Assembly (NCBI GenBank): GCA_024752435.1
Contig: CP103020.1
Span: 1,488,001 to 1,552,000 of the forward strand
Source: Allantophomopsis cytisporea
Taxonomy: Eukaryota; Ascomycota; Leotiomycetes; Phacidiales; Phacidiaceae
Direction of reading: 5' to 3'
Length of the DNA: 64,000 nt
Shown: one piece after another, positions 33,558 through 45,163 of the stretch
How the letters are laid out: the number at the start of each line of letters is the position of its first letter
Numbering within the stretch: position 1 is the stretch's first letter
Program-made: the position numbers and the translations under genes
Notes under the pieces: model-generated
Told to the model about the DNA's origin: nothing
What the model saw: only the letters and a program-made list of their open reading frames with translations
Database searches by the model: none

Positions 33558-36500
33558 CTAGTAAACCTCAAGAACATATCTGCCAGCATCCTTCAACTTC
33601 TCAATCTCCTTTCTAGAGTCCACCTTCTTGCCGGCGCGAACAGCCTGCTTGTTGATAGCCTCCTCAAGGACCTCAGTTACATCCGGAACGGGCCAGGTAG
33701 GACCACAGAGGTAGAAAGCACCATCCTCCTCAATGTAAGCCTTGATAATATCATCAATGCTCTCACGCATACGGTCCTGGATGTAGATCTTCTGTGGCTG
33801 ATCACGGGAAAAGGCACGACCGAGGAGGGTAATGACACCGGCATCCTGGTATGCCTCCCACTCCTCACCGTAGAGGTACTCCTCTCTCTGATGTCTAGAT
33901 CCCATGTAGAGCAAGATAGAGCCAATATCCTTACCCTGTGCCTTCTGCATAGCACGGTACTGGACGAAAGCACGGAACGGCGCGAGACCCGTTCCAAGAC
34001 CGGCCATGATGAGTGGGGCAGAGTCAGCGGCTGGGAGCTTCATGACGGATGGCTTGACGGAGGCGGTAACACGGCTGCCAATTGGGAGGGCAGACAGGTA
34101 ACGGGTGGCTTGACCGAAGCGGTCGCGGCCCTTGGGGTCAACCCAGGAGACAACGACAATCATGAGGGCGACAGTTGAGGGGTTGACCATCTGGGAGGAA
34201 GCGATGGAGTATTCTCTGCGCTTCATTGGGGAGACGATGCGGGCAATATCGTGGAAAGATGGGTGGGCGGACTTAAATTCCATGAGGACATCGGCGTAGG
34301 TGATGGTGTCGACCTCGGAGCGGCGCTTGAATTCATTGGCGCCTTCTGGGCCACCGAGAGTCAGGAGCTCCTTCTTCTCATTCTCGTCTGAGGCGAAGTC
34401 CGCAAGGTCCTCATAGAAGCGCTTGGGTGGCTTGCCGAAGATGTCAATGTTTTGAATAAGGGATTGGTAGACGGTGCGGGACTCCATGATAGAGGCATCC
34501 TCGCGAGATGGAACCTCAACAATCTCTTCTGGCTCAAGACCGTAGAACTTGATGAACTCCTCAACTTCGTCCTTGTCGTTCTCAGCGTGGATACCGAGAG
34601 CCTCTCCAATATCGTACTTGAGACCAGAGGTACCCAGGTCAAATTCAATGTGGAAGATGTTACGGTCATAGTTTTGTGGAGTGAGACGACGGTTCTCCTT
34701 AACGGTGATGTTGTAGGTATTAGTAGTAAGATCTGGTCTGAGGCTGGTCTTGGTGCCATATGCCTCCTTGAAGGCAAGGGCCTTGGCAGCTGCCTGCCAG
34801 TCGCGAAGGATAGATGGGGCCTCAGCCTCCTCCGTCTCAAAGCCAACGAAGCTGGTAGCGTTGATGGACAATGGAAGGTCTGGAATCACAGCATCGGCCT
34901 CAACCTCGGCCCAAGTGGCTGGAATCTCGACAGCACGGATAACCTTGTCCATGTCGGCCTGGATTTCTCTCAGAGCCTCAACGTTACCGTTAATAGCAGC
35001 AAGTTTCTCAAGGCTAGCAGTCAATTGCTCCGGACGGGCAACACCAAGGAAAGCCAACTCAGAGATCAAGGCCTCAACAGCAACATCCTTCTCGATAGCT
35101 GGGGAGAGGGTTGGGTCAAGAACAAAAAGCTGGAGCTTCTTGTTGTGAATATCATAGCGGACAGCAGCAGAAAGTTTCTTCTCGAGGTCCTCATCCTTAA
35201 CGCCTGGAAGCTTGACAATGAGCTTACCACCAACCTTGATGTTCTTAAGAACACCAATGTCCTTGAATAGTTTCTCATCACCAACAACGACAATGTCGGC
35301 CTCCTCAACTGGGTAGGAAGCGGCAATGGTCTTCTTGGAGCTGCGGATGTCGGTTCTGGTGACGCCGCCCTGAACAAGGTTGTCATGGACTTTCTTGGTG
35401 AGGATGTTGGTAGCAGACTCGCTGGAAAGAAGCTTGCTAATGGCAGATGGGGCGGAAATAGCAGCAGACTCATCGAGTTCCCAGAAAGTGAATTGCTCGA
35501 CCTGCTCAGAGTTCAGGAGTTGGATTCTCTCCTCAACACCGGCAGTCTTGGCGAATTGGCCAAAGATAGCGGTCATGCCAGTTGGGGTGAAGGTCTCGCC
35601 ACGGCCGTACTTGATGTCAATAACAGACGGGGCAGCAGTCCACTTGTCAGCGAAAGAGACAGCAGCCAAAACGTCTCCGTGAAGAGTAGAGTGAATCGAG
35701 ACATCATCAACAGCAGCCTGGTCCTGAACCTGACCGAGAACGGCAATGGTCTGAACGGAAGCTGGCAAAGCAGCCAAGAATGCCTCCTCAACAAATGGTC
35801 TGTAGACACGAACGTTGATGACACCAACCTTTGCGTCCTCAGCAGCAAGCTTCTCGGCGACCTGGGAGGACAAAGATGCCTCGACGGTACCGAAGACGAC
35901 CAAAACAGTCTCTGGAGCGGCGTGTCCGTGGTATTCGAAAAGTTCATAGGCGGTACCCAGCTCGCTATTGAAAGCCTTGAGCAATTGGCTAACCTTGCCC
36001 TCAGCATCAGTGCGCTTGCTCACAGCAGCCAACTCCTTGTTGACGGTGGTGTAGGTGGTGTTCAAGCCAGATTGGTCAAGAACATCGATGACACGGAGAG
36101 TCTCGCGACCAACATGGACGCCATCGTAGATGTGGATAGTTGGGAGGACGCTTGCAAGGAGAGTAGAGAAGAGTGCCATGTGCTGGGCCTCGTACGCAGA
36201 TGAGCTGGCAACAAGACCAAGACCGAGCTCCTCGGCAATGGTGAAGGCGGAGATGTAATCGGTGACAAGACCGCTGGCAGAGCTAGGGGCGTAGTCGGCG
36301 GCTGCGATGTGGGCGACGAATGGGTTGGCAACGGAGTAGAGCAGCGAAAGCTGGTCCAATGCTGATCGCAAATGTGGCAAGCTGGCGGAGGAAGCCAAGA
36401 TGGACTGTGGGATATGTCTCTTCTTCAGATCAAAGTCCTTGGAGAAGATGTAACCGAGGGCAATGGAAGCCGCGCCAGATCGAGTCTGCATAGCAGAGAC

Positions 36501-36806
36501 AGAGGTGGTGTAGCCATTGGCGTTCTTGGTGTTCTCGGCAGCCCACTCTTTGACGGAGACGTCGAGATCGAAGGACTCTGGAGAGAAAGTCCATAACTTG
36601 TCGCTAAGGGAAAATGCGACTTGCTGGATGAGAGTCTGCGCGGTAAGGTAGGTTGGACCGGCAATTGAGGCGAAAGGAATACTCTGACCAAAAGGCAGAG
36701 TTGAGGACTTCTGCGAGAACTGCTTGAGGTTGGCCGCTGGATCCTCGGAGTTCCACTTGCTCTTGAGGACCTCGCCACCAGCTGGTTCTTGCTGTTGAAG
36801 ATGCAT
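33558..36806 (-). CDS. met10: sulfite reductase [NADPH] flavoprotein (alpha) subunit
   Basis: Transfers electrons from NADPH through FAD to the hemoprotein subunit that reduces sulfite to sulfide in methionine/cysteine synthesis. Intronless, 1082 residues from the chosen start (MHLQQQEPAGGE). The same frame is open to 36923, but that extension is Pro/Ser low complexity. The N-terminal ~600 residues resemble pyruvate:ferredoxin oxidoreductase-type domains, as in yeast Met10. The C-terminal reductase half has the FAD-binding RREYSIASSQMV and the glycine-rich PLIMAGLGTGLAPFRAF, then NADPH-binding GSRHQREEYLYGEEW and YLCGPTWPVPDV, ending in GRYVLEVY. Length is close to the 1035 residues of yeast Met10. 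Confidence 0.95.
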   Translation of the reverse strand: MHLQQQEPAGGEVLKSKWNSEDPAANLKQFSQKSSTLPFGQSIPFASIAGPTYLTAQTLIQQVAFSLSDKLWTFSPESFDLDVSVKEWAAENTKNANGYTTSVSAMQTRSGAASIALGYIFSKDFDLKKRHIPQSILASSASLPHLRSALDQLSLLYSVANPFVAHIAAADYAPSSASGLVTDYISAFTIAEELGLGLVASSSAYEAQHMALFSTLLASVLPTIHIYDGVHVGRETLRVIDVLDQSGLNTTYTTVNKELAAVSKRTDAEGKVSQLLKAFNSELGTAYELFEYHGHAAPETVLVVFGTVEASLSSQVAEKLAAEDAKVGVINVRVYRPFVEEAFLAALPASVQTIAVLGQVQDQAAVDDVSIHSTLHGDVLAAVSFADKWTAAPSVIDIKYGRGETFTPTGMTAIFGQFAKTAGVEERIQLLNSEQVEQFTFWELDESAAISAPSAISKLLSSESATNILTKKVHDNLVQGGVTRTDIRSSKKTIAASYPVEEADIVVVGDEKLFKDIGVLKNIKVGGKLIVKLPGVKDEDLEKKLSAAVRYDIHNKKLQLFVLDPTLSPAIEKDVAVEALISELAFLGVARPEQLTASLEKLAAINGNVEALREIQADMDKVIRAVEIPATWAEVEADAVIPDLPLSINATSFVGFETEEAEAPSILRDWQAAAKALAFKEAYGTKTSLRPDLTTNTYNITVKENRRLTPQNYDRNIFHIEFDLGTSGLKYDIGEALGIHAENDKDEVEEFIKFYGLEPEEIVEVPSREDASIMESRTVYQSLIQNIDIFGKPPKRFYEDLADFASDENEKKELLTLGGPEGANEFKRRSEVDTITYADVLMEFKSAHPSFHDIARIVSPMKRREYSIASSQMVNPSTVALMIVVVSWVDPKGRDRFGQATRYLSALPIGSRVTASVKPSVMKLPAADSAPLIMAGLGTGLAPFRAFVQYRAMQKAQGKDIGSILLYMGSRHQREEYLYGEEWEAYQDAGVITLLGRAFSRDQPQKIYIQDRMRESIDDIIKAYIEEDGAFYLCGPTWPVPDVTEVLEEAINKQAVRAGKKVDSRKEIEKLKDAGRYVLEVY

Positions 36807-37733
36807 ATTGACTTTGGAGCAAATATGCTGTTGTTGCGAATATCTCTCTACCTGAGGAAACGTAGAGGAGAGGAGCAGGTGTGGAGGAGGTGGATGAGGA
36901 GGGGAAAGAGAGGTAAGAGGCAATCAAAAAATGTTGAAAGTCATCCAGAAACCGCCCATGCGCGGCCGGCCCTCGGAGACGTGCAAAAGGCGCTTTCGTT
37001 TGGAAATCTCATTGTAAGAGAAAGACTAGTGAGATGAACTAACCCGTATAGTCTTACCCGTAATGGATGTTGTGGTCATGAATTCATTACTGCATCTGGA
37101 AGTCGGATGCTCTAAATTGATAGTCTAGTTCGTTATCCACGGTCGTTGATGACAATTGCAACATTTCACGCGCACCCAGAAGCAAAGCCCGCGAGCACGC
37201 CATCGATCCCCTGTCGGGTTGCTCTTTGCCGGCGAAAGGTTTAACCTTTATCCGCTAATGCCGACACTTACACTCCGCATATGGTAAAGCAAGGTACCAG
37301 AGCCGTCCATTCATACCCCAGGAATAGATGGATGACTCAGCAGAAATACCTGACTAGACACTCGGATGAAATTCTCCAGATTGTCACGTGGACACTCCAA
37401 AGCCCGCAAACGCCGATGATATGAGCTTGATAATCCAATAATAATGCACGCCAAGATATCCAGGATGTTGGTGGAGAAACATCAGTACTGATACGATTGA
37501 AGGATGGGCGGCCGAGGCAATGCGTCATGATTAAAACCGATCTTAAGCTCGGTGCATCATCAAGTACATAAGAAACGCGATATCGTTATCTATCCTATTT
37601 TTATTGTTATTCCATTTCTCATCAACATATCGTGTAATAAATTCATCTCAGTTTGGACATACAAATCATATAAATACCCAACCTCGGCCGTCCATTATCC
37701 AAGTTACATAAGATACTCAACTCATCATCCATA
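36807..37733. other. divergent promoter region, met10/fmp52
   Basis: 0.93 kb between divergent starts; no additional gene seen. Confidence 0.55.
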
Positions 37734-38503
37734 ATGACCTCTGCAGCAGTCGTCGGAGGCACCGGCCTTGTCGTACGTTCCCTCCAAACGACAACTCATT
37801 GCCATCCTCAAATCCCCACCGAGACACAACTAACATACCCCAGGGCAAGAATATTCTATTGACCCTCATCGGGCATCCATCCTTCACAACCGCAATCTCA
37901 ATCTCCCGCCGCGCCCCTACGGTCGACTCCTCCCCGAAGCTAAACAGCATCCTCGAACCCGACTCAACCAAATGGGCCTCCGCATTCAGCGGCCTCACAC
38001 CCACACCACCCATCCTCTTCAGCGCACTTGGTACGACGGCCCGACAAGCCGGGTCCTTTGAAGCGCAACGCAAAATCGACTACGATCTTAACGTCGCCGT
38101 CGCACAAGCAGCCAAAGATGCCGGAGTGAAGGTGTACGTATTGATCTCCACGTCGGGCGCGAACCCTTCGTCTATGATCCCATACAGCAAGATGAAGGGT
38201 GAGCTCGATGAGGCTGTCAAGGCCATGGGATTTGAGCATACGGTGCTTGTGAAGCCGGGGTTGATCGTAGGCACTCGAGAGGATAGTAGACCGCCTGAGG
38301 CGGCGGCTCGGTTTGTTGCTGGGTGGATGGGGAAATTGCATAATGGGTTGAAGGATGTGTGGGCTCAGGATGCTGATGTTATTGCGCGGGCGGCCGTTGC
38401 TGCGGGACTGAAGTGTCTGGAGGGTGGAGCGGATGTGCCGAAGGTCTGGGAGATTGGGCAAAGTGATGTTGTTCGATTGGGGAGAACGGAATGGAAGGCT
38501 TGA
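37734..38503 (+). CDS. fmp52: Fmp52-like NAD(P)-binding mitochondrial protein
   Basis: A short-chain Rossmann-fold protein, in yeast attached to the mitochondrial outer membrane; its reaction is not known. Exons are 37734-37772 and 37844-38503 (71-bp intron), giving 232 residues. The intron interrupts the nucleotide-binding loop, and splicing restores AAVVGGTGLVGKNILLTL. STSGANPSSMIPYSKMKGELDEAV has the Ser-Tyr-x3-Lys layout of NAD-dependent epimerase-like enzymes. FEHTVLVKPGLIVGTRED is characteristic of the Fmp52/HTATIP2-like group. Length is as in the family. Confidence 0.92.
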
Positions 38504-39152
38504 GGGGCTGTGTTGGATTGGAGATACGCATCTTCGTGGTAGTGTGGAGAATTGTGTTTTGATTTTTATACCATTTTCTTTTATTTGTAGAGATAGGCTT
38601 TTTTTGCCTCTGTGTCATAGAAATACCCGTCTTCAATGAGAACCAAGACTCCTTTTAAAGCTCCATTCCATGCGTCCTGGTGATCACAATGATAAAAATA
38701 ACAATACCTCATGACCAATTTTGCTTCCAATGTCGCCCAACTCTCAATGATATTACAGAAACCATTACCCCCTAAAATATGCGACTTGTGCTCATAGCGA
38801 TCTAAGGGGTATAGACCGACGTGATAATACAGAATAGGAGCCCAAAATATTCAGTCCGAACGAACACCCCGCCGAGAACCAACTTCAGAGAAACGAGTCA
38901 TCCTAGACATGGTGCACACTTTTCTTAACGTGTTGAAAAAATGCACTCAAAACATTCGGTTTATTGGCATACGAAGTATCAAGGGGATGACCTACACACC
39001 AGTAAGCTATCCAAGAAGTCCCAAAAGCCGAGCAAAGGAAACCATCCTAGGGAGAAGAAAAAGAAAAAAGAAAGAAGAAAGAGAAAAAGGGGAGATTCGA
39101 AACGAGGCGAGACGCGAACAATAAATGTCTTGAATACGTTCTCAAATACCAA
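38504..39152. other. convergent intergenic region
   Basis: 3' flanks of fmp52 and of the small GGAGN-motif gene; a purine-rich AAAGAAG tract lies at about 39055-39100. Confidence 0.55.
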
Positions 39153-39495
39153 CTAGTTTCCCAAGCTGAAGTCCAAGACGACGCTGGAGCTGGACTCTGA
39201 AGCTGGATCCTCGCTACCGATGCAAGGGCGCCCAAATACCAAGCCTTTTGACAGCCGGAGCTAAGCACACCAAGACACATACCACGACCAAGGACATGGA
39301 GTGAGAAAATAGTAGCGCGCCACACTTACGTATGTTTCCTGCGCCTCCAATGCCATAACTCACAGGTCGACTTTCGTGCGCCGCTGGGACTGTCGCAGTC
39401 CTCACTCTGGTCTCTGTGGCTTTTGGTACGGCGATATTCCATGCTCGTCGACGGTGGGGGAGGAGGGGTTCGAATTCTTCGTTTGGAGGATACAT
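39153..39495 (-). CDS. small GGAGN-motif protein (DUF3602-like)
   Basis: A small two-exon gene on the minus strand, 39495-39330 and 39244-39153, giving 85 residues. The first exon reads MYPPNEEFEPLLPHRRRAW and ends at SYGIGGAGNI, and the intron starts with GTAAGT. With the acceptor at 39245-39246 it continues RLVFGRPCIGSEDPASESS and stops after FSLGN. An upstream acceptor would give a shorter tail ending WAPLHR. The GGAGNIR motif is the hallmark of fungal DUF3602 proteins, which usually carry several copies; here only one is seen. Function unknown. Gene structure is a by-eye prediction. Confidence 0.5.
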
Positions 39496-41238
39496 TTGGA
39501 TTGTGATTCGGGGAGCTCGGGCGTTGGTTGGTGAAGGACGAGGACGGGGATTAGGGACGAGGTACCTGGGTACTTTGGCGTCGACTGGACAGTGGAGATG
39601 GTCGGATGCTGGTGATATGGGCGTAAATGGATGGGTAGATCAGAGGGATTCTCGTCTTGTCGGCTTGAAATGGCTCTTGGCAAGCTTTATAGATAAGGGA
39701 TTTGGGGCGTCTACGAAGGGGATCAGGTGGCTCAGATGCATTTTTCGTGCTGTCATTTCCGGACGTCACAGCTGAGTGTTTCGGTGTCGCATGTTTATGT
39801 GCATGTTGCGCGCTGGAGTGCGAGGTAAAGTATGTATAGAGTAGTGACAATGTATATGTGAGTCTTTGCCAAATACCCTAAGGTCTTGATACTCGTGTTG
39901 TGCAGTAGCGAGATTGGAGCTGGGTACTTGCGAGTACAAATCATATGACACAGTGTACATCTCTTACAGCTTGCTTTGTGAGATATCACTTTTCAGTCTG
40001 ATTGGCTTGGCACTCATCCTTACAACCAAAAAAAAAGAAAAATAATATATGGTGACGACGGTATCGATGAAAGGGCATCGAATAGCTCAGAAGGAATTGA
40101 GATGTCGGGTGAGGAGTGGAGAGATGCTCGACTCTTGCTTGGTCTTAGTAGAGCAGGGTTCCATCCTAGAGGCCGCTGCGTACCAAGGACCCAAGCCCGG
40201 ACGACAAGCTTTGTGGGGAAATGGGGACGTGCGTTGCTTGTAAAATAGCGTCACATAGCATCACCAAACTCTGCAACCTCCCTTCGTCCCCATCCTATGA
40301 ACATCCATATCAACACCAACATCTCCTTCAACATCCCGCCCTGGTATGCGCACAACGTGATAATATGCCTTACACGACCTTGTCACGAAAGACTCAACTT
40401 GCAGCATCTTCTACTATACTACTCCAGTGGTCGCCATGTATGTTATACAGTAGCTCGATTTATCGATTTACTCAAACTAACTTAGGTATTATCTCTTTTC
40501 ATCCGATCATTCCGATTGTATGGAACTCATGCTACGTATGGGCACTTAAATATAAAAAATCCATACGATCTCCACGCCGTTTTACCCATCTACTGAACGT
40601 CGGAAATATTCATGCAAGTGTAAACTTTCTATTGAACGATCATCATTCAGAAGGCGTTAACGGCAGCCCTCCACCAAGAACCCAGACTCTACCAACTGTT
40701 GTGCCGCTCACATACTCTATCTCCCTCTCATTGACCAATACTCTTCTTTCGATAGGGATATACACCTGGAAGCCAAACCATCTCACCAGGTATCCGATAA
40801 GAGCACAACGTATTTCAGGTAGCACGAGGGCGCCGCACCTCATAGCCATAAGCTTAAGCTCCCTCAATACCTAGCTCATCTCACCTCCACGCTCCTTCAA
40901 ATGCTTTACAACATGAATATTGTCAGCAAGGTGCTGATATCAAATATCCCTCTGATTTGTCGAGCCTCAACGATATCTGCTGTACATGGTAAGTGCATTA
41001 CATACCAGAGCCTGTGAGTACTTGGATGTGAATTAAAGGCAAGCATTAAGTCCGTTCAAACTGTCCGATTTTGTAATTACACATGGAAGACATCATTGCA
41101 CATTTCCCTACATATGGTTCCTAGCTTTTCCTCATACTCTCTTGCAAGTCGCTTTTCCTATAATCTGCTCGTTTTCTTTCCATAAAATCTAATCAAATTC
41201 CTCCAACATCGTAAACAAAATTTCAGAATCGTCAAACG
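39496..41238. other. intergenic region upstream of the ammonium transporter
   Basis: 1.7 kb. A minus-strand open frame at 40643-40867 and a short spliced-looking reading at 40871-40933 look more protein-like than chance, but no gene could be assembled (see findings). The rest is AT-rich with no motif. Confidence 0.5.
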
Positions 41239-42681
41239 ATGTCCTCCGCAGCTACTCCGGATTGGCTTGATACCGGCGACAATGCCTGGCAACTCACAGC
41301 CGCCAGTCTGGTCGCTCTTCAAAGCGTTCCGGGGCTGGTCGTCCTGTACGCCGGCATTGTCAAGCGCAAATGGGCCATCAACTCGGCTTTCATGGCCTTC
41401 TACGCCTTCGCAGCAACGCTGATCTGCTGGGTGATCTGGGCATATAAAGTCTCATTCGGCGTGCAGATGCTGCCATTTGCAGGCGTACCGGGTCCAGCAC
41501 TTGCAATGGACTACCAACTCGACCAAGCATATTTACCCGCGTCCGGCGTAACAGCCAATTTCCCCATGTCGACAATGGTATACTTCCAATTCGTCTTCGC
41601 AGCTATCACCATCGTCATTATGTCCGGCGCCTTCCTCTGCCGCATGTCCTTTCTCGCCTGGATGCTCTTCGTCCCCCTCTGGCTAACATTCTCCTATTCC
41701 ATTGGCGCTTTCTCCCTCTGGGGCGGCGGATTTCTATACAAGCTTGGCGTAATTGATTACTCTGGCGGCTACGTAATCCACCTCTCCTCAGGTACCGCCG
41801 GCTTCGTAGGCGCGTGGTGGATAGGTCCGCGCCTGAAGGAGGACAGAGACGACAACCACCCAAACAACATCCTCATGGTGATGGTGGGCGCCGGCATGCT
41901 CTGGATTGGCTGGAACGGCTTCAATGGCGGCGATCCATACGCCGCATCCGCAGACGCAGGCGTCGCGGTCCTCAACACCAATATTGCGACCGCCATGTCC
42001 CTCCTTGTTTGGATGGCCTGCGATGTTATCTATTTCAAGAAAGCATCTATCCTTGGCGCTGTCAATGGCATGGTTACAGGCCTCGTAGCCATCACGCCAG
42101 CCGCCGGTGTTGTCGCAGGCTGGGGCGCCATCATTCTTGGCATTGGATCGGGCTTCATCCCCTGGCTCTCCTTCAACCTGCTCGCGAAGAAGGTAGCCGT
42201 TATCCGCGCCGTTGATGATACGTTGGGTATCGTTCACACGCACTTTGTCGCAGCGTGGGTGGGCGGTTTTGGTGTGGGCCTGTTCGCTACTAAAGAAGGG
42301 TGCGCGGCTTTCAATATCTCGAATGCGGGTGGTGCCATTGAAGGGAATGGGAAGCAGGTTTGGGTGCAGATTGTCGGCGCGCTTTTCATAATGGGCTGGA
42401 ATATTGTTTGGACGAGCCTCATCTTGGCGTTTATTAAGTATGTGCTCAGGGTGCCGCTGCGGATGAGCGAGGAGCAATTGAGGGTGGGCGATTTTGCGGT
42501 TCATGGTGAAGAGCCGTATATGTTTGGGGTTAGTGGAAGGAGTTTGGTGAATGGTGATATGGATCGCGTTCCGATGGATGAGGAGACTGGGAGTAGAGGA
42601 TCTATCACTGGAAGGAGGGTTGAGAGTCATGCGGGAGATGGGGATAGGATTAGTCCTGCTGGGGGAGAGAAGAAGGATTAG
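41239..42681 (+). CDS. ammonium transporter (Amt/Mep family)
   Basis: A plasma-membrane permease that takes up ammonium. Intronless, 480 residues, with about eleven hydrophobic spans and an extracellular N-terminus (DWLDTGDNAWQLTAASLVAL). Family features are clear: PGLVVLYAGIVKRKWAINS, the first pore His in YVIHLSSGTAGF and the second in VHTHFVAAWVGGFG, the signature DYSGGYV, and the GWNGFNGGDPYAA stretch. The cytosolic tail after FIKYVLRVPLRMSEEQLRVGD is hydrophilic and carries Ser/Arg-rich segments that could be phosphorylated, as in Mep2. The sequence does not show whether it is a Mep2-like sensor. GC-rich compared with its flanks. Confidence 0.96.
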   Translation: MSSAATPDWLDTGDNAWQLTAASLVALQSVPGLVVLYAGIVKRKWAINSAFMAFYAFAATLICWVIWAYKVSFGVQMLPFAGVPGPALAMDYQLDQAYLPASGVTANFPMSTMVYFQFVFAAITIVIMSGAFLCRMSFLAWMLFVPLWLTFSYSIGAFSLWGGGFLYKLGVIDYSGGYVIHLSSGTAGFVGAWWIGPRLKEDRDDNHPNNILMVMVGAGMLWIGWNGFNGGDPYAASADAGVAVLNTNIATAMSLLVWMACDVIYFKKASILGAVNGMVTGLVAITPAAGVVAGWGAIILGIGSGFIPWLSFNLLAKKVAVIRAVDDTLGIVHTHFVAAWVGGFGVGLFATKEGCAAFNISNAGGAIEGNGKQVWVQIVGALFIMGWNIVWTSLILAFIKYVLRVPLRMSEEQLRVGDFAVHGEEPYMFGVSGRSLVNGDMDRVPMDEETGSRGSITGRRVESHAGDGDRISPAGGEKKD

Positions 42682-43344
42682 TTGTTGGTTACAGTCGATG
42701 AGCTTTAGGAGAATTTGTAGATTCAAAGTCGTCAAGTCATCCGAAGACCATAAGCTTACTTAGAACCGTACATCTTGTAGTGCTTAATCATGGAAATTAG
42801 GGAAGGATAATAACAGCCAATTCAAGCTTGTGCAGTATCTGGGATCTTAACAACGGTAGAATAACAGCGAAGAATTGTCGCAACATAGCATATAATGCGG
42901 GGGAAGATAAGGGAGAATGTGCTACAGCGTTGTACTCTAGAGGCAGACCGTGATTTGCAAGATGAGTTGATAAATCAGTAAAAAGGGGAAGCCTATTTAG
43001 GCCCTGAACATGGATTAACGCCAAAATCGAGAATCTCTTGCTCATACCACTTTCTTGAGTCCATTTACTGTACAACATTATTGGACATTACATCTGCAGT
43101 ATAATACATTGCCGTCGGCGCCCACTTTCGAGTATCACGTGATGCGATTATGACCCTCAAGCTTCTGATGGGAGGCTGCCTGCTGGATCTTACAGCACAG
43201 CCCTCTCACAAGGCAGATTCCTTAGCCACCGATGTCTAGTCAAATCATTTAAGTTTCATGGCTCTTCATAATATGTCGAAAGATCTTTTGTATTAAAACG
43301 GTGTTTGGCTATTAGTTCACAATTCTAATATTACATTACAAACA
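42682..43344. other. intergenic region, transporter/zinc-cluster regulator
   Basis: Nothing recognised other than the expected 3' flank and the promoter of the downstream regulator. Confidence 0.55.
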
Positions 43345-45025
43345 ATGGTTGGCATCCCACGTAGCAAGGGTTGTTTGACATGCATCAGCCGCCGCGTAAA
43401 GGTGATCTTCCACATTTACGCCCCCCCTTTTCACAAATATACTCACAAGCCCAGTGCGATGAAGAGCGCCCTGAATGCACGCAATGCCGGCGCGGCAATC
43501 GCAAATGCGGGGGTTACAACCGACCGGCCAAGTTCGTGAATGTAGCATCGGAGAGTATGGAGAAACCTAAGCCAGGCGGCAGCAGTCGCAGCGTCAGTCA
43601 TTTCCACGCAGATCGAAATGACCGTTCCAGTATAGTATCTTTTTCCAGTTCGAGTTCCGACTCGTCAATTTCAAATACCAGCTCACCCGCTGCTTTTTCC
43701 TGGGCCACCATCATGCACGGCTCGCCGCGCGCAGACCTGCTTTCGCCGCAGGCCGAGTTGGCTCAGACTCTGTCCGTCTTTCTGGCGTCCTTTAACCCAT
43801 CCACGCAGAACCCGAATAGCAGCGAGGAGTTGAAGCTCTTCACGCCGTGGCTGAGACACATTCCCGATTATCTGGGGAAGAGCCCTGCGCTCGACTCTTC
43901 TGTGGCTTGTTTATCGCTACATAGTATTGGATCTTTAGCCCGCAACAAGGCTCTCGTGCGGACTTCCCTTCAACAGTATGGCAAAGCGCTTTATGGACTG
44001 CGGAGGAGCTTGATGAGGAATGATACGGCATTGGCTCCTGAGACGCTTTGTGCTACTATGATTCTTTCGATTTATGAGGTAGGTGATTCTTGGATGTTGT
44101 GCCTATGGGTTTGGAAATGACTGACCTTTGTTAACTGTTAATAGCTTTTTGCATGTACTAGGGAGTCTTCTTGGGTCAAGCATGCCGGAGGAGCGTCACA
44201 ATTGATCCGAGCCAGAGGAGCAGAGCGACATATGACTGGTTTCGAAAGATCCATGTTCAATGCATTTCGAGGAGTAGTTGTAAGTTCCAACGCTGATAAA
44301 CTCTGGTGGCCTAGTTTAAGACTTGTCAACAGTTGCTCGAATCCGTTGTATCCTGCACGGCATGTTTCCTTGAATTGCCAGAATGGAAAAAAGTGGCAAT
44401 GTTTCCAAACCATGAAACAACACCAATTGAGCGTCTTATTGAGAATTTCTATAACACTGCCTCATGTCTCCCGCGGCTGCGCATAGAAACCAAGAAGATT
44501 CTTGCTGGGGAAGAGACAAATATGTCTAGAGAGGAATTGGTATCGAATCTCATTGACTTGCAAATATATCTAGACAGTTGTGTCGATTCCATGAAAGCCT
44601 GTACAACTTCACCACAGGAAACTATTTCATCGAGGGGGGATGATATATTTCCCTTTGTGTACATGTTCGACCACAACTCCACAGCCTCGCTCTTTTGCCA
44701 TTGTGCAGCCTTTTCGCTCATGACTCGACGTTTTCTTGCCGAGCTTCGCGTTCCAGGCTGGGATTCGTCCATAATTAGGTCCCACCTGATAGAAAACATT
44801 TGTAAGAGTGTTGAATTTGCGACATCCAAGAAAGCCGGAGTATTTGGAGGATTCTACATAGTTTTCAACCTACGGATTGCGTACGGGGTTGCTACTCAGC
44901 CAGTCAAATCCTGGATTGAAGGTAGACTCAACGAAATTGCAAAAGTCATGCCTGTGGCTCGTGTTGTTCCTGAGGATGATTGGCCGGAGCTTGCAGAGGT
45001 TGTAGAAGAAATTGAAGTTGTTTGA
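43345..45025 (+). CDS. Zn(II)2Cys6 transcription regulator
   Basis: A fungal binuclear zinc-cluster DNA-binding protein. Exons are 43345-43401, 43455-44078, 44145-44279 and 44333-45025, giving 502 residues. The first intron falls between the second and third cluster cysteines, a common position; splicing yields SKGCLTCISRRVKCDEE followed by RPECTQCRRGNRKCGG, all six Cys present. A Ser-rich linker follows (about 60-110). The remaining 370 residues resemble the fungal-specific regulatory domain type 2 (LSIYELFACTRESSWVKHAGG, QLIRARGAERH). Target genes are unknown. Its neighbour is the ammonium transporter, but there is no evidence that it regulates it. Confidence 0.88.
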
Positions 45026-45163
45026 TTCCGAACCCCATTCTGATAATGAGCGCTTTAAGCTAAAGAAAAGTCTATTTGGGATATGCAGCACAAAAAGGAA
45101 AATTAACACTAACTCGCCCAATATACACATATAGTAATTACTGTATCAATCCCCTAAGAAAAA

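Noticed and set aside
33549..36203. Long plus-strand frames (209 and two of 272 codons) opposite met10
   Set aside because: Antisense shadows of the sulfite reductase gene; no family motif.
39466..39480. GGTTCGAATTC, tRNA B-box-like
   Set aside because: No A box or cloverleaf at the right distance, and it lies inside a predicted exon.
40221..40874. 217-codon plus-strand frame
   Set aside because: Composition is random-like, with no motif, and the opposite strand reads better; not supported as a gene.
41788..42735. 315-codon minus-strand frame opposite the ammonium transporter
   Set aside because: Shadow of a GC-rich transporter gene with strong third-position bias.
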